A stretch of DNA of 64,000 bases from Rutidosis leptorrhynchoides. Lineage: Eukaryota > Streptophyta > Magnoliopsida > Asterales > Asteraceae. The notes under the pieces were generated by a model. The model was not told where the DNA came from and made no database searches. It saw only the letters and a program-made list of their open reading frames with translations. Positions 9,994 to 20,406 of the stretch are shown here, piece after piece; position 1 is the first letter of the stretch, and every line of letters starts with the position of its first letter. The position numbers were made by a program, and so were the translations under genes. The stretch lies in the NCBI RefSeq assembly GCF_046630445.1, contig NC_092341.1, positions 27,542,001 through 27,606,000 on the forward strand, given 5' to 3'.

Positions 9994-11523
9994 CTAGAGA
10001 GAGCACCAGTTTAGTTTCAATTTACCATAATGACCGTCAGATTTACCATCTAGACTCGAGTCAGTTAGATGTTCCCACTTTTTGCTACATGGATCTTTGA
10101 ACTCAATATGTTTTAGATCGAACGTTTTCCTTTTCATCAATTCACTTACTAAACCATCGTAATTTTTAGTTGTAGTATCTGTCCATACGTAATTGGGATA
10201 GCAAATTGTAAACAATGCATCAAAGTATGAAGGGTGCACGTGCACCCAATTATCAGATAAAAACGATAGTCGGTGAACGTTTGTAGCTGGAAATGGGAAC
10301 CGTCCTTTGAGATAATCAATATCCATGTCCAGTACATCACCTTTATAATAAAAATCAAATTTTATGTCAATGTCAAACTCGCTTGATAAATTGAGTAATT
10401 CCCTCATCTTATAAAGACGATGATTATCCGCGGAGTTCCCTAATTTGAGAAGACGAAGCTGAATTTTTCCCGGAGTATTATAACTTTGAAACGAGAGATT
10501 GGGAATTGCGGGGCTATAGTAAAACAAATGAAGTAATTTAGGAGCGTAAACTTGTACATCAATCTTCCAATTTCCAAACAAAAATCCCAGGGACAGTTTT
10601 TTCAACGACGCACTTGTAATATCCAACCTTTTCAGACCCCGGTAACGAAATTCAAGCTCCAAAATCTCGAGAAAATGTAATTTCGATTTGATGTTATCAA
10701 AAAATGCAACATCTACGATCACGTCAAATAAACTTAACTTGGTCACTCTACTTAATGAATCAATGTTGAATGTCGTGAGATTGCCATAACACTTGTACCC
10801 AAAAGTTTCAAGGTTAGGGACATCATCAACTTCCAAAGTTATATATTCTTCTTCTGATGATACTAATTTAAACTCTTGAAGATAACGCATATTTTGTACC
10901 TTGATCTTCGTCAAGCTAGTGAGGAAAATAAGTTCTATCTTCTCAAGTAATGTACAAGTAGAGAATAAGCTATCAAGTACCTCTTCACTTACCTTCACAT
11001 GGGAAAACTTGAGTACTCTCAATGACACACAGTTAATCACAGAATTTCGAGTCACCCAAACGTTATTTTTACCTAAGAATTCTAAACGATAAACTTCAAG
11101 TCTTTGTAGATTTTCTCCGGAAAATATCTCATCCATAAGTATAAACTCGCTACTCATGGAGTTACAGATTTTGAGGGAAAGCTCCTTGAGACATCTTTGG
11201 GTAGCTACGGTTCGAATACAGATATTAGCAAGAGAAGATGACTCTTGATTTTCGATTGTTATTCGAAGTTCAAAACTAATAGTTGGTATGTTGTCTTGGT
11301 TATACCTTGACACAGTTCTATCAATGAAGTGCATAGTTTTTTGTTCTTTAGAATCAAACCTAAGGGTAGGAATGGTATACCAAGCGCGTTTCCATGACTT
11401 TGACAACACGCAAGTGCGAGCGGCTTCTTTTACGGGCAAAAAAGATTGTATGCGGTGAATCAAATCGACAACATCTTCTAATCGGGGTCCGCCTCTCTTC
11501 ACCTCCTCCATCTCCAAATCCAT
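9994..11523 (-). CDS. F-box/LRR protein 1 (FBD-like class), 509 aa
   Basis: The N-terminal F-box lies at about residues 14-55, with DLIHRIQSFLPVKEAA followed by RTCVLSKSWKRAW, the usual F-box core of the plant F-box/LRR/FBD class. The middle (about 90-400) is a series of leucine-rich segments such as CVSLRVLKFSHVKV and LEILELEFRYRGLKRL. The C-terminus has DLKHIEFKD and KWEHLTDSS, typical of the FBD end. Proteins of this class are substrate receptors of SCF ubiquitin ligases; the target is unknown. The frame is intact. I start at the ATG at 11521-11523, because the upstream in-frame codon is TTG and an intron acceptor (ATTACAG|GTGCC) lies 14 nt upstream. A paralogue sits at 62295-63794 in the same orientation. 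Expression looks possible, given the TATA box and 5'UTR intron described separately. Confidence 0.9.
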   Translation of the reverse strand: MDLEMEEVKRGGPRLEDVVDLIHRIQSFLPVKEAARTCVLSKSWKRAWYTIPTLRFDSKEQKTMHFIDRTVSRYNQDNIPTISFELRITIENQESSSLANICIRTVATQRCLKELSLKICNSMSSEFILMDEIFSGENLQRLEVYRLEFLGKNNVWVTRNSVINCVSLRVLKFSHVKVSEEVLDSLFSTCTLLEKIELIFLTSLTKIKVQNMRYLQEFKLVSSEEEYITLEVDDVPNLETFGYKCYGNLTTFNIDSLSRVTKLSLFDVIVDVAFFDNIKSKLHFLEILELEFRYRGLKRLDITSASLKKLSLGFLFGNWKIDVQVYAPKLLHLFYYSPAIPNLSFQSYNTPGKIQLRLLKLGNSADNHRLYKMRELLNLSSEFDIDIKFDFYYKGDVLDMDIDYLKGRFPFPATNVHRLSFLSDNWVHVHPSYFDALFTICYPNYVWTDTTTKNYDGLVSELMKRKTFDLKHIEFKDPCSKKWEHLTDSSLDGKSDGHYGKLKLNWCSL

Positions 11524-11537
11524 CTTCAAAACGGCAC

Positions 11538-12906
11538 CTGTAATGAAATGGTGGTTATGATTATAATTTTGATTATGGTATAATAATAGTAGTATATATT
11601 TTTTTTTTGGAACGGCAATATATAAAAAAAAAAAACTTAGCTAGAAGCTAAGGAAAAGTTACAAGGAATACAAAGGCGAGTGTAACCACGTAGTCCAGTT
11701 AAGTGAGGACTTATGGTACCTCGAATAAATCCAATTAAAAGACGACAAAACAATATAATCAAAAACGTAAGATTTCCTTGTGTTATGGTCTTTGAAGATG
11801 ATTCCGTTCCTGAGCTTCCAAATAATATACTATTATGGTATAATAATAGTAGTATATACTACATAGTAATATAATAGAAATAAAGAACATATGCATTAAA
11901 TATTTACTTAATGAAAGTTCAAATTAAAAATAAACTGATTTTACTGTTTCATTAGTAAAGATAACTACTGATTATTCAACATAAATTTAGTTTAATAATA
12001 ATTGTGCCTTCACTATTAAAATTGTTAAATGATCACAAGTGAACAATATGTGAATCAACTTCTTAAGATTACAGAAGAGTAATGAAAACAACTAATGAGT
12101 TAACCCAACCCATCTGACCCATTGACCCAAATTATAAAAAAAAAGACCCACTTGACCAAGGACACGTTTGGGCCCAAACCTATTTAACCCGCACCCAACC
12201 CACCCGTTTTGCCAGGCCTACAAACAACTATCATAGCTACAGAATTCACAAATAATCACAATTATATAAATTTCTTTGTTATCTGTCCATCACGTTAGAG
12301 TTTTGCCTTAAAATCGATCAATCAAAAACCGCAGATATATAGCCCAGACATATTGAAGTTAATATATTATTATTTATAATTAAAATTAATAATTAATAAT
12401 TAATAATTAAATTTTGGGACTTGATACTTTTGATGTTAATTTATGACATCATCCATCCGAAATCCTGGCTTCGTCACTGGACCAAAGGGTTTAACTTTAA
12501 CCACAACTGATCAAACAATTATCCAAAAAAATACGAATTTAGTTCCAACTTATGTTTTAAGTAAGAATTACCTTCTCTTTTTTAATGGCAAAAATTTTAT
12601 CAAGAAACCTACCCGCGCTAAACTTAAAATAAATTAATCAAAAAAACGAACTTAACTAGCGTGATCAATTATAAGGACATAAGTTTGATAGCAGATTTTT
12701 ACAGATGTATCAATACGAACCCACGTGTACGTCTGTTTTACCCCTACACAAATACTGAGGACCAACAAGACTGTAATAATTACATATAATGCATAATTTT
12801 TCTCAAATAGCTACGTATCATAATTTATCTATCTATATCTATAAAATAAAATTAAAATTCTGATTCATAACAAAAGTATAAATTAAGAACAGCGAGAATT
12901 AGTTAC
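11538..12906 (-). other. 5'UTR intron of F-box 1
   Basis: On the minus strand the donor CTGG|GTAACT is at 12907/12906 and the acceptor CATTACAG|GTGCC at 11538/11537. The intron is about 1.37 kb, AT-rich, and holds a truncated LINE (11599-11831). 12060-12220 contains repeated ACCCA/GACCCA words also found at 63925-64000 next to F-box 2, so the intron predates the duplication. Splice sites are judged by eye only. Confidence 0.55.
11572..11858 (-). mobile_element. 5'-truncated LINE with 27-bp target duplication
   Basis: The insert 11599-11831 is flanked by perfect 27-bp direct repeats at 11572-11598 and 11832-11858 (starting ATTATGGTATAATAATAGTA). On the minus strand it reads as the end of a plant LINE reverse-transcriptase ORF (a SSFNWIYSRYHKSSLNW-like stretch, zf-RVT end). 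A short UTR rich in T and a simple tail follow. The long TSD and 5' truncation are classic for target-primed insertion. It lies within the F-box 1 5'UTR intron, in the same orientation as that gene. Confidence 0.75.
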
Positions 12907-12969
12907 CCAGAATCCTTGACGATGTATTAAAGAAGAAGCGGAATCTACGTACACACAAGTATGAGACAA

Positions 12970-12985
12970 GGACGTATATATAAGA
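12970..12985 (-). promoter_or_regulatory. Probable TATA box of F-box 1
   Basis: On the minus strand TTATATATACG (core TATATATA at 12975-12982) lies about 70 nt upstream of the proposed 5'UTR donor. This would place transcription start near 12945. No other promoter motif is claimed. Confidence 0.5.
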
Positions 12986-14015
12986 AGGGGACGTAGGGAT
13001 TTTAATTGCATGTTGGGCTTATTAGATTTTTTAAGGGGTATTTTTAAACATATACAGCCCAAAAACTAAATCAGAATTAGTTGGTAATAATAAATATAAT
13101 AAAGAGATTGTAGATATGTGGATCACACCGAGTTTTTAGAAAACTAATAGTAACTGGCTCCGTTTTGAATACGAGTTAAAAAAAAAAGTCTTTCCTTTTG
13201 TGGATCTATTTTGTAAAAACGAATTTTTTTCGACATCTAACATTGAAGTGTTGTTCATTTTGTGAAAGTTGCTTCTTTTAGCGTTAAAGTTAGTTGATCT
13301 ATTTTGTAAAAAAAAAAAAATTTCGAAATCTTTTGGTAGGATTGAAGGGTTGTTCCTTTTAAGAAAGTTGCTTCTTTTATCGTTGGAGACAAAAAAAAAA
13401 AAAAATAGCACAGTAGTGGCCTATCACCTATGTGAGTCCTACTGTTTGAGCGCAGTGTAGAAGCCGGTAAAGCGTGGTGGGTGTTTTTGGTGTTAGTGAT
13501 GGGATAAATAATAATTTATAATATATGTATAAAGTAAGGGGTTCGATTTGTATTTTAATGAAAGTTAGGGGGTTAGTTTGTAAAAAATAGAAAATTGAAT
13601 AGTACTATTCATAACAAATAAGACAAATTTTGTCTATTAGTTATGTTGGTAATGGTAATATTATTGGCAAAGTTAAATAATCTTCTATATCTATCTAAAT
13701 ATTAACTTCTAGAAAACTAATTATGATTTACCCTCTAATAAATTACAGTAAATATAGTAAAAATTAAATTAACCACATAGTAAAAAATTAAAATTCATGA
13801 TATATAAATGGGGCTTTTGGAATTTCTAAAGTTCATGATTTTTAATGAAGTCTTTTGACATTTCTAAAATTGTAAGTTACTTAATAAAAAAACATCTCTA
13901 TACACCTCAAGTTTCGTTGGAGCTTTATGAATATTTCAATTAAAGAGTAGTGTGAGTTTCAAATTTGTTGTTTCTATATATTGTTTAATTTGTTGTTTCT
14001 ATATATTGTTTCACA
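12986..14015. other. AT-rich intergenic stretch
   Basis: 13170-13420 has two imperfect copies of a roughly 110-bp T-rich block (GTTGCTTCTTTTA... then GATCTATTTTGTAAA, with poly-A runs). The remainder is AT-rich without any coding frame or recognised element. A short direct repeat (AATTTGTTGTTTCTATATATTGTTT) occurs twice at about 13960-14010, just before the copia fragment. Confidence 0.4.
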
Positions 14016-14385
14016 GTACACGTGTGAGGCTGAATATATTGCTGCTGCAAGTTGTACATCTCAAGTTGTCTGAATTCAACAACAGCTTCGGGATTACGGT
14101 TTGCAAATTTCTAACACTCCTATTTTTGTTGATAATACTGCTGCTATTGTTGTTACTAAAAACCCTGTTAATCATTCTAAGACCAAACACATAGGGATCA
14201 AGTACCATTTCATTAGAGACTGTTATGAAAAGAAACTAATAGATGTCCTGCAAATAGGTACTTACACCCAAAGGGCTGATTTGTTTACGAAAGCGTTTGA
14301 CCGACCTCGCTTCTTGTTCTTGTTAAATGTGTTAGGAGCGAAAGATAGGGCGGAGGTTGTGTCCATAAGGGAGTTAATGAAGTAA
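14016..14385 (+). pseudogene. Copia RNase H C-terminal remnant (SIRE-like)
   Basis: The translated stretch starts CEAEYIAAASCTSQVV, hits a TGA in frame, then continues with PIFVDNTAAIVVTKNP, HSKTKHIGIKYHFIRD and ADLFTKAFDRPRF. These are the conserved final blocks of copia RNase H. The domains before it are absent, so it is a dead fragment. Confidence 0.85.
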
Positions 14386-14745
14386 CCATTTTATCTGTAT
14401 TATATGTATATTTGCATTTGCATTATGCATCATTTTTGCTTGCTACTTAGTTTACATCCTGTTTGCATATTTTTGTTTTCCTCTTTGCATGATCATTTTA
14501 TATTCTGTTATGCATTCTTAAATTGAAAAACTAAAAAGATTGTGGGTTTATTTGCTTTTAGTTAGGAAGAATAGTTGAGAAATTTGCTTCATCAGAAAAT
14601 ACAAAAACATAGAAAAATGAAAAAGCCATAAAAATCTGAAAGATCGGAAAATGAGAAGTTGCTATGTGAGAATGGGAAATGATTGTATTACTAAACTTGC
14701 ATGTTAATCGTTCTGCGTATAAAGTAAGTAGTACATGATTAGTTA

Positions 14746-15051
14746 ATGAATGTTGATCAATTTCGAGGATTGAATTTTGGAATGAGAGGATCACTTAAAC
14801 ATAAAGTAAATAAATTTGGTAAGGAAATCGCGAAAAGGTTTACAGCGGTTGACGGTAGTCACCTAACTATCACTAAGAATGTACTGAGAAATGATCGTTC
14901 AGGAGCTCAACAGACGGTTGAGGTCTCCCCTACTACGATTTATACTCTAGTGAAGGATTGCCGAGTAAGTCCACGAGGTGAGTATATTATGTTAGAACCT
15001 ATACCAGTTTCTATTTACCTTTATTGCTTGGGTCGAAACGCATTAGGTTAG
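14746..15051 (+). other. 101-codon open frame in the 3' spacer of the SIRE-like fragment
   Basis: An ATG-initiated frame encodes a basic product with KHKVNKFGKEIAKRF and TTIYTLVKDCRVSPRG. I do not recognise it. It lies between the RNase H end and the LTR, a place where some SIRE relatives carry extra sequence. It could equally be chance. Confidence 0.25.
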
Positions 15052-15503
15052 TCAGGTATCCAAAGGGGTTGTTTTCACTATAAACGAGTCGAAAAGTGCA
15101 ATTCTGTATCACAGACATTTCATCGGTTTAAGAGTGTATCAAGGAAGACTGCTTCAAAGCCAAGGATTAAAGCTACTATGTGATTCATCTCAAGAAGTGG
15201 TGCATCATCATCAAAGTTGTAAATGTTATTTCATTTACTGTTTATTTTCATTTATGTTTGCAAAAGTTAAAGCGCAACATCAGAACATCAAAAAAAAAAA
15301 CCGAGTTATGTGGATTATGTTTAGTTTATTTTGGTATTTGTCTCAATAAAGATAGTACATCACATCAAAAACAAAGAATCCGGGTTATCAAAGTTTGGAC
15401 TTTGTGTCTATCCATCAAATGAATTTTGCATTTTCATGTGAAAGATGACCAAACAATATGCGGATCGGAACGAATTAAGTTATCTATATCCGAGGGGGAG
15501 AAG

Positions 15504-16165
15504 TGTTAGAGTTTTAGATCTTGAAAACTCAAATCATTCTGTCTGTCCTGGAAATCATAATTTAGCAGGATTTTTGATATCGGCTAAAAAGTCATGTTTT
15601 TACCCCCGATATTGAGTCCCAAAAGCATAAAGTTCAAAACTTTGTCGGCAAAATAAGCACTTTTTCGGTTAAATTTGTAGATAAAGTAATTACGAAGACG
15701 ATGCAAAAAGAATCAAGAGAAACGGAGCTAAAACGAAGATTCTAGAGCGAAAACGGTGAAAGACAAGAAATCAAGTTATGATCCAGTGAATCAAGGCTGA
15801 CCAGGCACAAAAATGGCTTACCATACGGCTTGCCAAACGGCCTGCCAGTATGGCAAACGGCCTGCCAAACGGTCAGGCAAACGGGCTCAAGAAACGGCTT
15901 GCCTTGCAAACGGCTTGCCAAATACGGCCTGCCAAACGGCTTGCCAGCCGTTTGCAGGCAATTTTTAGTCTATTTAAAGGGCTTTTTTTCATCCAATTTC
16001 GACACACCTCTCTTCACTCTCTCACTACAATACACTTTCTCTCACTAGAGCTTTCAAGGCCTTCTCACCTGCGAGCGGGAAATTAAGTACCCGGAGGCGA
16101 ACGCCGAAGATTGTAATATGAGCGGTCTAGAGGATGTCAGCACTTGTAATGGTTCGGATCTCGTT
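15504..16165 (+). repeat. Partial LTR with AAACGGCYTGCC repeats and a strong hairpin before a TATA-like box
   Basis: It starts TGTTAGAG after a polypurine tract. 15810-15960 holds about nine copies of a motif AAACGGC(C/T)TGCC or variants. The last forms a hairpin at 15928-15958: arms CAAACGGCT and AGCCGTTTG with loop TGCC, extended by CCTG/CAGG with one bulged base. TATTTAAAGG follows at about 15971, fitting a promoter. Confidence 0.6.
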
Positions 16166-16745
16166 TGTAATTGCAAATGTAGTGTCTGAATCATGTTGGT
16201 TACGTAATCTTCTACTCGAGCTACAATGTCCTATCTCCAAGGCTACGGTTGTTTTTTGTGATAACGCAAGTGCTATTTTTATTTCCGGTAATCCCGTACA
16301 GCATCAACGAACAAAGCACATTGAAATGGATATTCATTTTGTTAGAGAAAAGGTCGCTCGGGGTCAAGTTCGGGTCCTACACGTTCCAACTCGTTTTCAG
16401 ATAGCCGACATCTTTACTAAGGGACTTCCACGCATATTGTTCGAGGCTTTTCGTGACAGTTTGAACGTCCGTCCGCCCTCCCGCTCAAACTGAGGGGCTC
16501 TATTACCGGATATAATCTCATGCACATATACACATATGCGTGTATATTTACTATCATTTGTCAATATTAGCTGCTGTCATTTGTCTATATTAGCTGGACT
16601 ATTAATTGTAAGATTTGTCATTAGACAACTAAATCCACTCCATTTATTTAGAGGTAGGTGTTAGTTAGGAAACCTTGTATAAATACAAAATACTTTTGAG
16701 GAATGAGACAAGCAGATTACAATCTCACACAGTTTTGAAAAGTGT
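16165..16745 (+). mobile_element. Ale-like Ty1/copia 3' fragment with LTR remnant
   Basis: 16165-16490 encodes the end of a copia RNase H: VVSESCWLRNLLLEL, VFCDNASAIFISGNP, QRTKHIEMDIHFVREK and VRVLHVPTRFQIADIFTKG. The style matches the Ale lineage. After the stop, a purine-rich CTGAGGGG precedes sequence with TATAAATACAAAA (16677-16689), which looks like a short LTR with its own TATA box. The element is truncated on the left, where it abuts the SIRE-like LTR. Confidence 0.7.
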
Positions 16746-17165
16746 AAGCAGTTCTCGTAGTGCGTAAACCTTTAAAGGATTAGTTGTCTTAAATACTACT
16801 GTATTACAAATAATGGCAAGACAAATCAAACGAATCATGACCTGACAAAGACCAGTCGATTAAGGCTATACTTTACCTCTAACATATAGAATGGGTAAAC
16901 GTCAGATCAAATGTATCAAACGCCCCCTAAACTACTAAAGTGTAGAGATGGCAATATATCAACTTCTTCATAAAAATGAACGCTTATTGAGAATGGATAT
17001 ATAATATTAAATTTAGATAATAAAAGTAGTTCGAATGCTTCAAACTGTTTTCTTTTAGATTAAAATTATGCACCAATATGCTGTTGGTGATTTTAGTGTC
17101 ATCTAACAGTCATTTTAAGTAATTGGGATTTATTAAAAAAACAAGAGTATCTAGTTATATTTAGC
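16746..17165 (+). repeat. Diverged copy of host-gene intron sequence
   Basis: GTGTAAGCAGTT...TAAAGGATTAGTTGTCTT, followed by CGATTAAGGCTATACTTTACCTCTAACA, resembles 1445-1530 (host intron 1) and 53715-53960. These are presumably pieces of the same duplicated segment, separated by insertions. Similarity judged by eye. Confidence 0.5.
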
Positions 17166-17720
17166 AACGGGTTCGGAGAATGCGGAGTGCACTCCCGTAA
17201 AGGTTGACTAGACACTATCGCATTATGGTGGGGGTCAAGGGGGCCGCGCCCCCTTGCGGGGTCCAAGGGGCAGCGCCCCTGGCGGGGTCCAAGGGAAAGA
17301 GCCCCTGGTTGGTTTTCCAGCCAACCTCAACCGAAAATACACTTCTGTTCTATACCGAAAAGGTGTTTCCAACAGGTTTTCCCGCCAACAGTCGTGACTG
17401 TTAATTAACAGTTATTCTCGCCAATTTGAAAGGCTTGTATCCTTTCAATATTAACTGCCATCAACAGAATATACGATTCGTTTTTGGCATTCTGCTTTTC
17501 ACATAACTCATACAGAATTCACAAAACGTTCTCACTAATACTGTAATTAGAATTGTTCTTGCCTGCAATCGAATTGATTTCTTGTCTTATCTCAATTAAC
17601 ATTTCTTGATACCCGAGGCTTGCAGGGTCGAAATAGTTAATTAGAAAAGTGATTCACAATTCAAGAAACAATCAAGGATTATCAATTTTATACCCATTTA
17701 CTAACATAAGCTTTTGTTGT
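17166..17720 (+). repeat. Probable copia LTR fragment with GC-rich triloop hairpins
   Basis: 17230-17310 contains repeated GGGGTC(C/A)AAGGGG units. One folds as CAAGGGGGC-CGC-GCCCCCTTG (17236-17256, nine pairs), another as AGGGGC-AGC-GCCCCT (17266-17280). Downstream, 17480-17700 has leader-like sequence ending in GAGGCTTGCAGGGTCGAAAT, a style I associate with plant copia LTR R/U5 regions. No boundaries or TSD were found, so the assignment is tentative. Confidence 0.4.
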
Positions 17721-18264
17721 CATAATGTGTAAAAAAAGTGAGGACAGGTCAGTAAATGCAGCCTCACTCGTTTATATGCATGATTTGGTAATGACCTATT
17801 TTGACCCCGACCAACTTTGACTTCAAACACGTAGTGTTTAACCATCTCTAGTTGGCTTGCTTGCCCGAGAAAACACAAGTATATATATTTGAAAAATCAA
17901 GTAAGAAAACATCAAGATAGTTCAAATGTAAATGAACCTCAAGTAAATGAGTATATTAACTAGGAAATTAGTTAGGTTATAAACTAATGTACGAAAGCTT
18001 CTAGGTAAGAGACACTAATCTCCAACCGCTCATCCATAAATGAATCAACCGCCCGAGTTCCCCAGTTTCCATATCGGGCGCTCTCTTTGTTTTCCGAGTT
18101 AAAAAAAGGAAAGCAATTTTAGAATCATGAAACTTGAAGAATCACGTCAAGAATTAGGTGAAGTTGTACATGATGCATCTACGAATATCAACAAGAGAAG
18201 AAAATGTCCAAAGTTGATTCGAACTCAAATGATCTTTCTAAGGTGAAGTTGTACATGACACGTC
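17721..18264. other. Unassigned stretch before the exon-1 duplicate
   Basis: No element boundary was found. 18127-18245 holds a 39-codon frame (starts MKLEESRQELGEVV) and a direct repeat of AGGTGAAGTTGTACATGA at about 18158 and 18239. The second repeat copy lies directly before the duplicated exon-1 sequence, suggesting a rearrangement junction. Confidence 0.35.
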
Positions 18265-18513
18265 CTTCACTCAAGATGACTCATATCGAGACCTAAATAA
18301 GCTTGATTTCATGACCGCTCCAAAGATCCTCTTTACCACTCTGCCAAAACAGAGGAGATTCGGGTACACATTATATCAAACACCTGGCGTGCAATTGAAT
18401 ATACGAACACCGACAATGTTAAGCACATTTTCCTTTTTTGTGCGTGTGCTAAATTCGTTCCTATGTGTGTGTATGATTGATTAGCAATTTACTACGGTTC
18501 GGAGTGTGATCAC
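18265..18513 (+). pseudogene. Duplicated fragment of host-gene exon 1 and intron 1 start
   Basis: 18271-18364 matches the 3' part of the exon at 980-1074 (encoding a SYRDLNKLDFMTAPKILFTT-like stretch), including the splice donor GG|GTAC. 18365-18513 matches the beginning of intron 1 (for example TAGCAATTTACTACGGTTC). The 5' part of exon 1 and exons 2-4 are missing. The intron copy is broken at 18513 by copia-2 and resumes at 53431 with CACCATTACGATGATGTAATGTC, matching about 1277-1320. A non-functional duplicate. Confidence 0.85.
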
Positions 18514-18848
18514 TGTTTTGAATTAAAAACTGATCTTGTATTGAATTGAAAATATTTGATACAATTGAATTGGTTTTTTTAAATGCTGCTATGAGTGTTT
18601 ATAAACACCTAAACTACAACAGCTATTTCTATTTTAAGTTAGGCTCCATAACACATTTTGGAACCACTTTTGTATAAAAGGAAAAGATGCTGTTTTGTGG
18701 TCAGATTTGTATCCGTTGGTCCAGCTGCAGATGTCTTCTTGTGAATTACTAATTTGGGAGATGATGAAGTTTGAAGCTTCTGATCCTAAAGTCAAATTAC
18801 CTAAAAAGGTAATTTGACCTTGTTGACTTTTGATGCTACATTCTAACA
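18514..18848 (-). repeat. 3' LTR of copia-2
   Basis: Begins TG, ends CA. Contains the perfect inverted repeat GTCAAATTACC (18791-18801) and GGTAATTTGAC (18808-18818) with a six-base loop near the element-sense start of the LTR. Same arrangement in the other LTR. Confidence 0.95.
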
Positions 18849-18849
18849 C

Positions 18850-20401
18850 TCCCCCTCAAGTTGAATAGTGGGGTTTCCAATATTCAACTTGCCAAGTACT
18901 TCGCTGAAGAGTCTCCCATTGACAGATTTGGTGAGGATGTCAGCTAGCTGATCATCTAATTTTTGTCTGATAAAATGTCGATCGATTTCAACATGCTTAG
19001 TTCGATCATGTTGAACAGGGTTCTCCGAAATAGCGATTGTTACTTCATGGTCACACAGGATTTGAATAGCTTCTTATGGTGGGAAACCAATCTCTGTCAG
19101 TAGCTTCTTGATCCATAAGGCCTCCACTACCCCTTTTGCTATTCCTCTGAATTCGGATTCTGCACTTGAAAGACTAACAACCTTTTGTTTCTTACTTCTC
19201 CATGCAATCAAGTTACCCCCGACAAGTGTGAAGAATCTGGATGTAGATTTTCTGTCCCCTTTTTCTCCACCCCAACTTGCATCTGTATATATTTTAGTCT
19301 TCAGGTGCCCATGCCTCTTAAAAACAACTCCATGGTCTGCTGTTTTCTTCAAATATCTGAGAATTCTCATTACAGCCTCCATGTGATGAACCTGTGGTTG
19401 GTGCATAAATTGACTCACAACTCTAACTGCATGTGCTATATCAGGTCGAGTGTGAGCAAGATAGATTAATTTTCCCACTATTCTTTGGTATTGCCCTTTA
19501 TCAGCCAGATCACCTTCTTCTTCCATATATAGTTTCTGATTTGGAATCATTGGTGTATCGGCTGGTTTGCAATCAATCATACCTGTTTCTGCAAGAAAAT
19601 CGAGAATATACTTCTTTTGACAGATAAATATTCCCTGTTGGGATCGTAAAACCTCAATTCCCAAAAAGTATTTAAGTCTGCCCAAGTCTTTCATTTCGAA
19701 TTCTTTAAATAAGTTCAATTTTAAGTTTGAAATTTCTTCTTTGTCATTTCCTGTTATTATCATGTCATCAACGTAAATGATTAAACATGTAATCAGATTT
19801 CCTTTTCGTTTAAAAAAGAGAGTATGATCCGAGTTACTTTGTTTAAAATCGTATTTTTCATAAATAACGTAAATCTCCCAAACCAAGCCCGTGGGGATTG
19901 TTTTAGCCCATAAAAAGATTTTTTAAGTCGACAAGCTTCCCCATTTTTGAAGTTTCCGGAGAATCCTGGAGGAGCTTCCATATAGACTTCTTCTTTTAAT
20001 TCACCATGTAGAAAGGCATTCTTTACATCAAATTGGTAAAGTGGCCATTCTTCATTTGCAGCCACTGAGAAAAGAACCCTAATGGTATCAATCTTTGTAA
20101 CTGGAGAGAAAGTCTCGGAGTAATCTATTCCATATGTTTGAGTATAACCCTTGGCAACTAACCGAGCTTTGTATCTTTCAATGGTACCATCTGGTTTGTA
20201 TTTTATTATAAACACCCATCGATTCCCTACTGGTTTTTTGCCTTGAGGAATGACAGATTTTTCCCATGTATCACTTTTCTTGAGTGCTTCCATTTCTTCT
20301 TCCATCGCCTTCCTCCATTTTTCAGATTTTAACGCTTGTTCAACCGTGTTTGGGATTTTTTTCAGAGTATAGGACAGAGTTGAATTTTTGTGTTTCACTT
20401 G
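18850..20401 (-). pseudogene. Copia-2 RT C-terminal part and RNase H, frame-broken
   Basis: The segment 20401-19793 carries the RT start ([33 protein letters not shown]), then a frame change near 19860. 19886-19074 carries YVDDMIITG, the RT connection, RNase H (YTDASWGGEKGDRKS) and LSSAESEFRG. A TAA at about 19075 interrupts the last block, after which EAIQILCDHEV...KHVEIDRHFIRQKL continues to the polypurine tract. The N-terminal part of the ORF is at 50099-53020, beyond the Athila insert. Confidence 0.85.
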
Positions 20402-20406
20402 ATAGG

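Larger units (their letters stand above)
14016..16165 (+). mobile_element. 3' fragment of a SIRE-like Ty1/copia element with partial LTR
   Basis: Reading left to right: the end of RNase H (14016-14385), about 1.1 kb of non-coding or unassigned sequence, a polypurine tract GAGGGGGAG (15492-15500), then an LTR beginning TGTTAGAG at 15504. The upstream part of the element is missing. The LTR seems to run until a junction with another copia fragment near 16165, so its end is lost. SIRE affinity is inferred from the DLFTKAFDRPRF ending and the long spacer before the LTR. Confidence 0.65.

Noticed and set aside
13136-13460. Short Phe/Lys-rich frames
   Set aside because: Produced by poly-A/poly-T runs in an imperfect T-rich repeat.
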